A DNA stretch of 64,000 nucleotides from UBA4421 sp028228615. Its GTDB lineage: Bacteria > Pseudomonadota > Gammaproteobacteria > Pseudomonadales > Azotimanducaceae. The notes beneath the pieces are model-generated. The model made no database searches. It saw only the letters and a list, made by a program, of their open reading frames with translations, and was not told the origin of the DNA. This document shows, one piece after another, positions 61,113 to 64,000 of this stretch (its first letter is position 1; every line of letters starts with the position of its first letter). Made by a program: the position numbers and the translations under genes. The stretch covers positions 1-64,000 of the forward strand of contig JAOJBS010000006.1 in assembly GCA_028228615.1 (NCBI GenBank), in the 5' to 3' direction.

Positions 61113-63926
61113 CTACTTTTTAAACACCAGCGAGTTCTCTAACACGCGCCCTTCACTAGGCGTTTGCTCAAACTTGCCAGGGTTGAAAATGAGTACGCGC
61201 TTGCTCTTGAGTCGCTTGAGAATGTCTTGCATAAACTCGCCCATCTCGGCTTTGCTAAGCTTTTCCACTTCTGCTGCAATTTGTTCGTTAGAGTCGAAGT
61301 TGTAGTTTTCATCATTCAAATTCTGCCAGTACTTTTGACTGCGCTGGCCCAAGTTTTTGTCAGATTCTGTGAGTCGACTGATAAGGCCAGATTTTTGCTG
61401 AGCAAATTCCGCGTCACTGAGATCTTGCCAACCATCTACGTAGTTTTGCATAAAGGCCAGTGTCGCGAGTTCTAGGTCCGCTGCGCCAGCTTTTGGCGAC
61501 TGCACAAGGAATAGGTTGCCGCTGCGCGTGTTTAATCTGCGAATGCCTGCACTTACCACGTAGCCCAGTTGTTGGTCTGTGCGCAGGCTAGAGAAATAGG
61601 CGGAACGTAAAATTTGCCCAGCTAACCCACTCTTGGCTCTACTGGCAAAACTATCGTCTGGGTCTTGAACATAAAGCAACAGCGCGGCGTCGTTATGGTC
61701 AACATCGAGATTCAACAACAGTTTTTCGGTGATGTCTGCGACGGATGATTTTTCTTTTGCAATGGCGGCCATAGGCAGTTTTTGTTGTAGAAAGTCTTCC
61801 AACGTCTGAGCATCTTTTGCCGATACGTTGCCGTGCAACACTGCGATCACGCCAATTTTTGCCAGTTTACCCGTTTGCCATTTTTTTAATTCATTCAGAC
61901 TCAGAGGCGCTAACGTATCAGCCAGTGCCGCAGGCGACCAACTGGAAGAAACCAACAAGGTGTTAAGAGCGCTAAGAGTCTGTGTATAGGGTTTGTCCTT
62001 GGCTGCATTTTGCCAATCCTTAATCAGCCCGGTCTTAAAGGTGGCAAAGCGCTCCTGGGTTAACTCAGCATTAAATAGATGGTCTATCACCGTATCTAAA
62101 AGTTGCATTTGTTTGTCTTGGTAGCCGTTAAGCGAAATGCTGAAACCGGCTTCGCTGCTGCCTAGGGCATAGCCTAAGCCCGCGAGATAAGCCGGATAAA
62201 CAGTGGTGCTTAACGTGTCGTTGACTAACCGACGGTACAACTCGGCATAGGCCCTATCTTTTTGGCTGCTCAGACCGCCGTCGGTGAGCAGCAAAATGCT
62301 CGTGTTTGCCCGTGGCGTGCCAAAGGTAACATCTGTGTCTAACCATACTTGCAGGTCTGGTCTGTCGGTTACCCGGCTAATGGTGTCATTGTCCTCTGGC
62401 AGCAAGGTTAGGTTGTTAGGTAAATAGGGGTTGGCTGGCGGCAAATTTAAACTTGCGCCCTTGAAGCCTACTGTTTCGATCTCGCCCACACTGAGTGAGT
62501 AAGGCACGTTAAACCAAGGTTCTACCTGATCTGTTTTTAGGTCGGGGGCGGAAATTTCCATAAACACATTGTCTTTGCGCAGAAAGCTCAGAGATTTGCT
62601 GATGAGCGCAGCGTCGAAGCCTTCCATTAGATAAGGGGCTACCAGTAAGTCTTCTGCGGGATATTCGTCTAGGCGGGGCGCCATTTGGTAAACAAAGCCC
62701 ACCGTTGAACCTTTTTCCTGAAAGCGAAAACCAAGCTCCGCAACTTTGGCTTGCTCTAGGTAAATTCGCTCCTCCGGCGCATCGGCTTTGAGCAAATCAA
62801 TGTACTGAAAAAGCAGGTCGGTTATTTGCGGTATGTGCGAGCGGCCTTCTTCTGTGAGTTCAATGCTGACGGAAAGTAAGCTGTTCTGGCGGTCGAAACT
62901 TTGGGTGCCAGCGCCTAAGCTTTCAATCCAGCCGCGTTCATTTAAAACACTATGTAGGCTGCCTTGGCCCTCGTGACCCAGCAAGTTGCTGATGTATTGC
63001 TCAGGTTTGGTTTTATAAACTTCCCGGGTGTTGGGCATAGGGAAGTTATAGGCGATTTGATATTTCTCTTTTAACGAAATAGACGTCAACACAGCGGGTA
63101 ACTGAGCCTTTGTGAAAAGCGCCTCGTCAGGGTAGCTAGAACCAATATCGGTATTTTTAACCTGGTTAAACAACGGTGTGACCAAGGCCTCTAGTTCGTC
63201 CAAAGATTGGTCGGCTAAGATCACAAGGCCCATCTGGTCGGCAGAGTAGTTTTCGGCGAAGAAGGTCATGAGGTCGCTGCCTACATCACCTTTCAATGTT
63301 TCTAACGAGCCGATGGTAAATCTATGTCCCGGATGCTCTGGGTTCAGGGCCCGTTTACTGACCATGTAACCGCGCCAGCCGTCGTCCTTAATCTGCATCT
63401 GGTATTCCGAATGCACAGCATTTTTTTCACGCTCTACATATTCTGGTGAAAGCAGAGGGTCGATAAAGAAATGTGCAAAGCGGTCTAGTCCTTCATTAAA
63501 ACCACTGGTTTGAATGTCAAAGAAATAGTTGGTGTGATCTTGGGCGGTGTACGCATTTGAAGAACCGCCATTACCCGTGATGAAGTTTTGAAAGCTGTCT
63601 ACCTCTGGGTATTTTTCCGTACCGATGAACAGCATGTGTTCTAAAAAGTGTGCGAGGCCCGGACGTGACGCCGGCTCGTGAAAACTGCCTCGGTAAATGG
63701 AGAGGGCTGCTGCTGCTTTGTCGGTGCTTGGATCTGAGACCAGTAAAACACGCATTTTGTTGGACAGCTCAAGGTAGCGATAATCTCGATCATCGTTGGG
63801 GCTTTTGCGTACCGTTATTGGCTTAGCGGCGCTTTCCGTTATAGACGCTTGCTCTGATACAGCGCAGCCTTGGATTGAGCCGATGACGAGCGCCGTGCAA
63901 CAAAAACCAAACAGTTTAGTGTTCAA
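61113..63926 (-). CDS. M16 (insulinase/pitrilysin) family zinc protease, probable lipoprotein
   Basis: A 937 aa M16A metalloprotease, close in length to pitrilysin (Ptr, 962 aa). The inverted zinc motif HFLEH is at residues 93-97 with the third ligand in the REKNAVHSEYQ segment. The N-terminus is a lipoprotein signal, with lipobox IQGC and Cys21 as the acylation site, so it is probably anchored in the outer membrane facing the periplasm. It would digest small peptides. Its start is 75 bases from the window end, and it stands alone after bioY on the same strand. Confidence 0.95.
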   Translation of the reverse strand: MNTKLFGFCCTALVIGSIQGCAVSEQASITESAAKPITVRKSPNDDRDYRYLELSNKMRVLLVSDPSTDKAAAALSIYRGSFHEPASRPGLAHFLEHMLFIGTEKYPEVDSFQNFITGNGGSSNAYTAQDHTNYFFDIQTSGFNEGLDRFAHFFIDPLLSPEYVEREKNAVHSEYQMQIKDDGWRGYMVSKRALNPEHPGHRFTIGSLETLKGDVGSDLMTFFAENYSADQMGLVILADQSLDELEALVTPLFNQVKNTDIGSSYPDEALFTKAQLPAVLTSISLKEKYQIAYNFPMPNTREVYKTKPEQYISNLLGHEGQGSLHSVLNERGWIESLGAGTQSFDRQNSLLSVSIELTEEGRSHIPQITDLLFQYIDLLKADAPEERIYLEQAKVAELGFRFQEKGSTVGFVYQMAPRLDEYPAEDLLVAPYLMEGFDAALISKSLSFLRKDNVFMEISAPDLKTDQVEPWFNVPYSLSVGEIETVGFKGASLNLPPANPYLPNNLTLLPEDNDTISRVTDRPDLQVWLDTDVTFGTPRANTSILLLTDGGLSSQKDRAYAELYRRLVNDTLSTTVYPAYLAGLGYALGSSEAGFSISLNGYQDKQMQLLDTVIDHLFNAELTQERFATFKTGLIKDWQNAAKDKPYTQTLSALNTLLVSSSWSPAALADTLAPLSLNELKKWQTGKLAKIGVIAVLHGNVSAKDAQTLEDFLQQKLPMAAIAKEKSSVADITEKLLLNLDVDHNDAALLLYVQDPDDSFASRAKSGLAGQILRSAYFSSLRTDQQLGYVVSAGIRRLNTRSGNLFLVQSPKAGAADLELATLAFMQNYVDGWQDLSDAEFAQQKSGLISRLTESDKNLGQRSQKYWQNLNDENYNFDSNEQIAAEVEKLSKAEMGEFMQDILKRLKSKRVLIFNPGKFEQTPSEGRVLENSLVFKK

Positions 63927-64000
63927 TTTACCTACTCCGTAATAGTGTACTGATGATGGATTAGCCTTTGGGCTTTCGATCCTGAATTATCATAAAGTTC

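Overview
The window looks like chromosomal DNA from a heterotrophic gammaproteobacterium, probably a marine TonB-receptor-rich lineage of the Cellvibrionales/OM60 type. The reasons are a proteobacterial glutaminyl-tRNA synthetase, a long (about 533 aa) isocitrate lyase, two large TonB-dependent receptors, several acyl-CoA dehydrogenases and CoA-active enzymes, a ZntR-like regulator numbered almost exactly like the E. coli protein, and a BioY transporter. The lineage is inference. No phage, IS element, CRISPR array or rRNA is visible. There is one tRNA, tRNA-Arg(TCG).

Layout. 1-3045: the start of a serine hydrolase on the minus strand abuts a TonB receptor that lacks about 138 N-terminal residues. 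3293-9153: a GMC oxidoreductase, then a TRAP transporter whose solute-binding protein is fused behind a DUF1800 domain, then DctQ and DctM. 9297-16234: YjbQ, a hypothetical protein, a paired acyl-CoA dehydrogenase, a VOC protein, a CurA-like reductase and a TPP enzyme. 16737-21325: a small Cro/CI-like regulator, isocitrate lyase, a MhpD-like hydratase and TesB. 21332-28345: a transglutaminase-like protein, glnS, HMG-CoA lyase, DUF1272, a POT peptide transporter and a GNAT enzyme. 28479-33962 (minus): GPH symporter, YheT hydrolase, TraB/GumN, CinA-like and enoyl-CoA hydratase. 34131-40308: acyl-CoA dehydrogenase, secreted hypothetical, uracil-DNA glycosylase, CitE-like lyase, alpha/beta hydrolase and D-aminoacylase-like amidohydrolase. 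40438-42145: tRNA-Arg and a ZntR-type regulator with a metal permease behind a readable MerR-type promoter. 42556-48807: a full-length TonB receptor, a small secreted protein, a CaiB-type CoA transferase and RibB. 49325-58089: a catabolic-looking run of PdxA2-like dehydrogenase, Zn alcohol dehydrogenase, FAH-type hydrolase, CoxL-like molybdoenzyme, TPP enzyme and, convergent, a sorbosone-dehydrogenase-like propeller. 58145-63926: DinG, BioY and an M16 lipoprotein protease.

The theme is import and oxidation of organic acids, acyl chains and carbonyl compounds. TonB receptors, TRAP, POT and GPH carriers bring in substrates. Acyl-CoA dehydrogenases, enoyl-CoA hydratase, thioesterase, CoA transferase, HMG-CoA lyase and CitE-like lyase process CoA esters, and isocitrate lyase lets the resulting acetyl-CoA be used for growth.

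The most unusual signals are the DUF1800-DctP fusion at 4999-7428, the 5'-truncated TonB receptor next to a tetranucleotide repeat, a recurring habit of degenerate 11-15 bp tandem repeats in spacers just after stop codons (including a 27 bp in-frame triplication of the enoyl-CoA hydratase 3' end), and a CoxL-like molybdenum subunit without its FeS and FAD partners.
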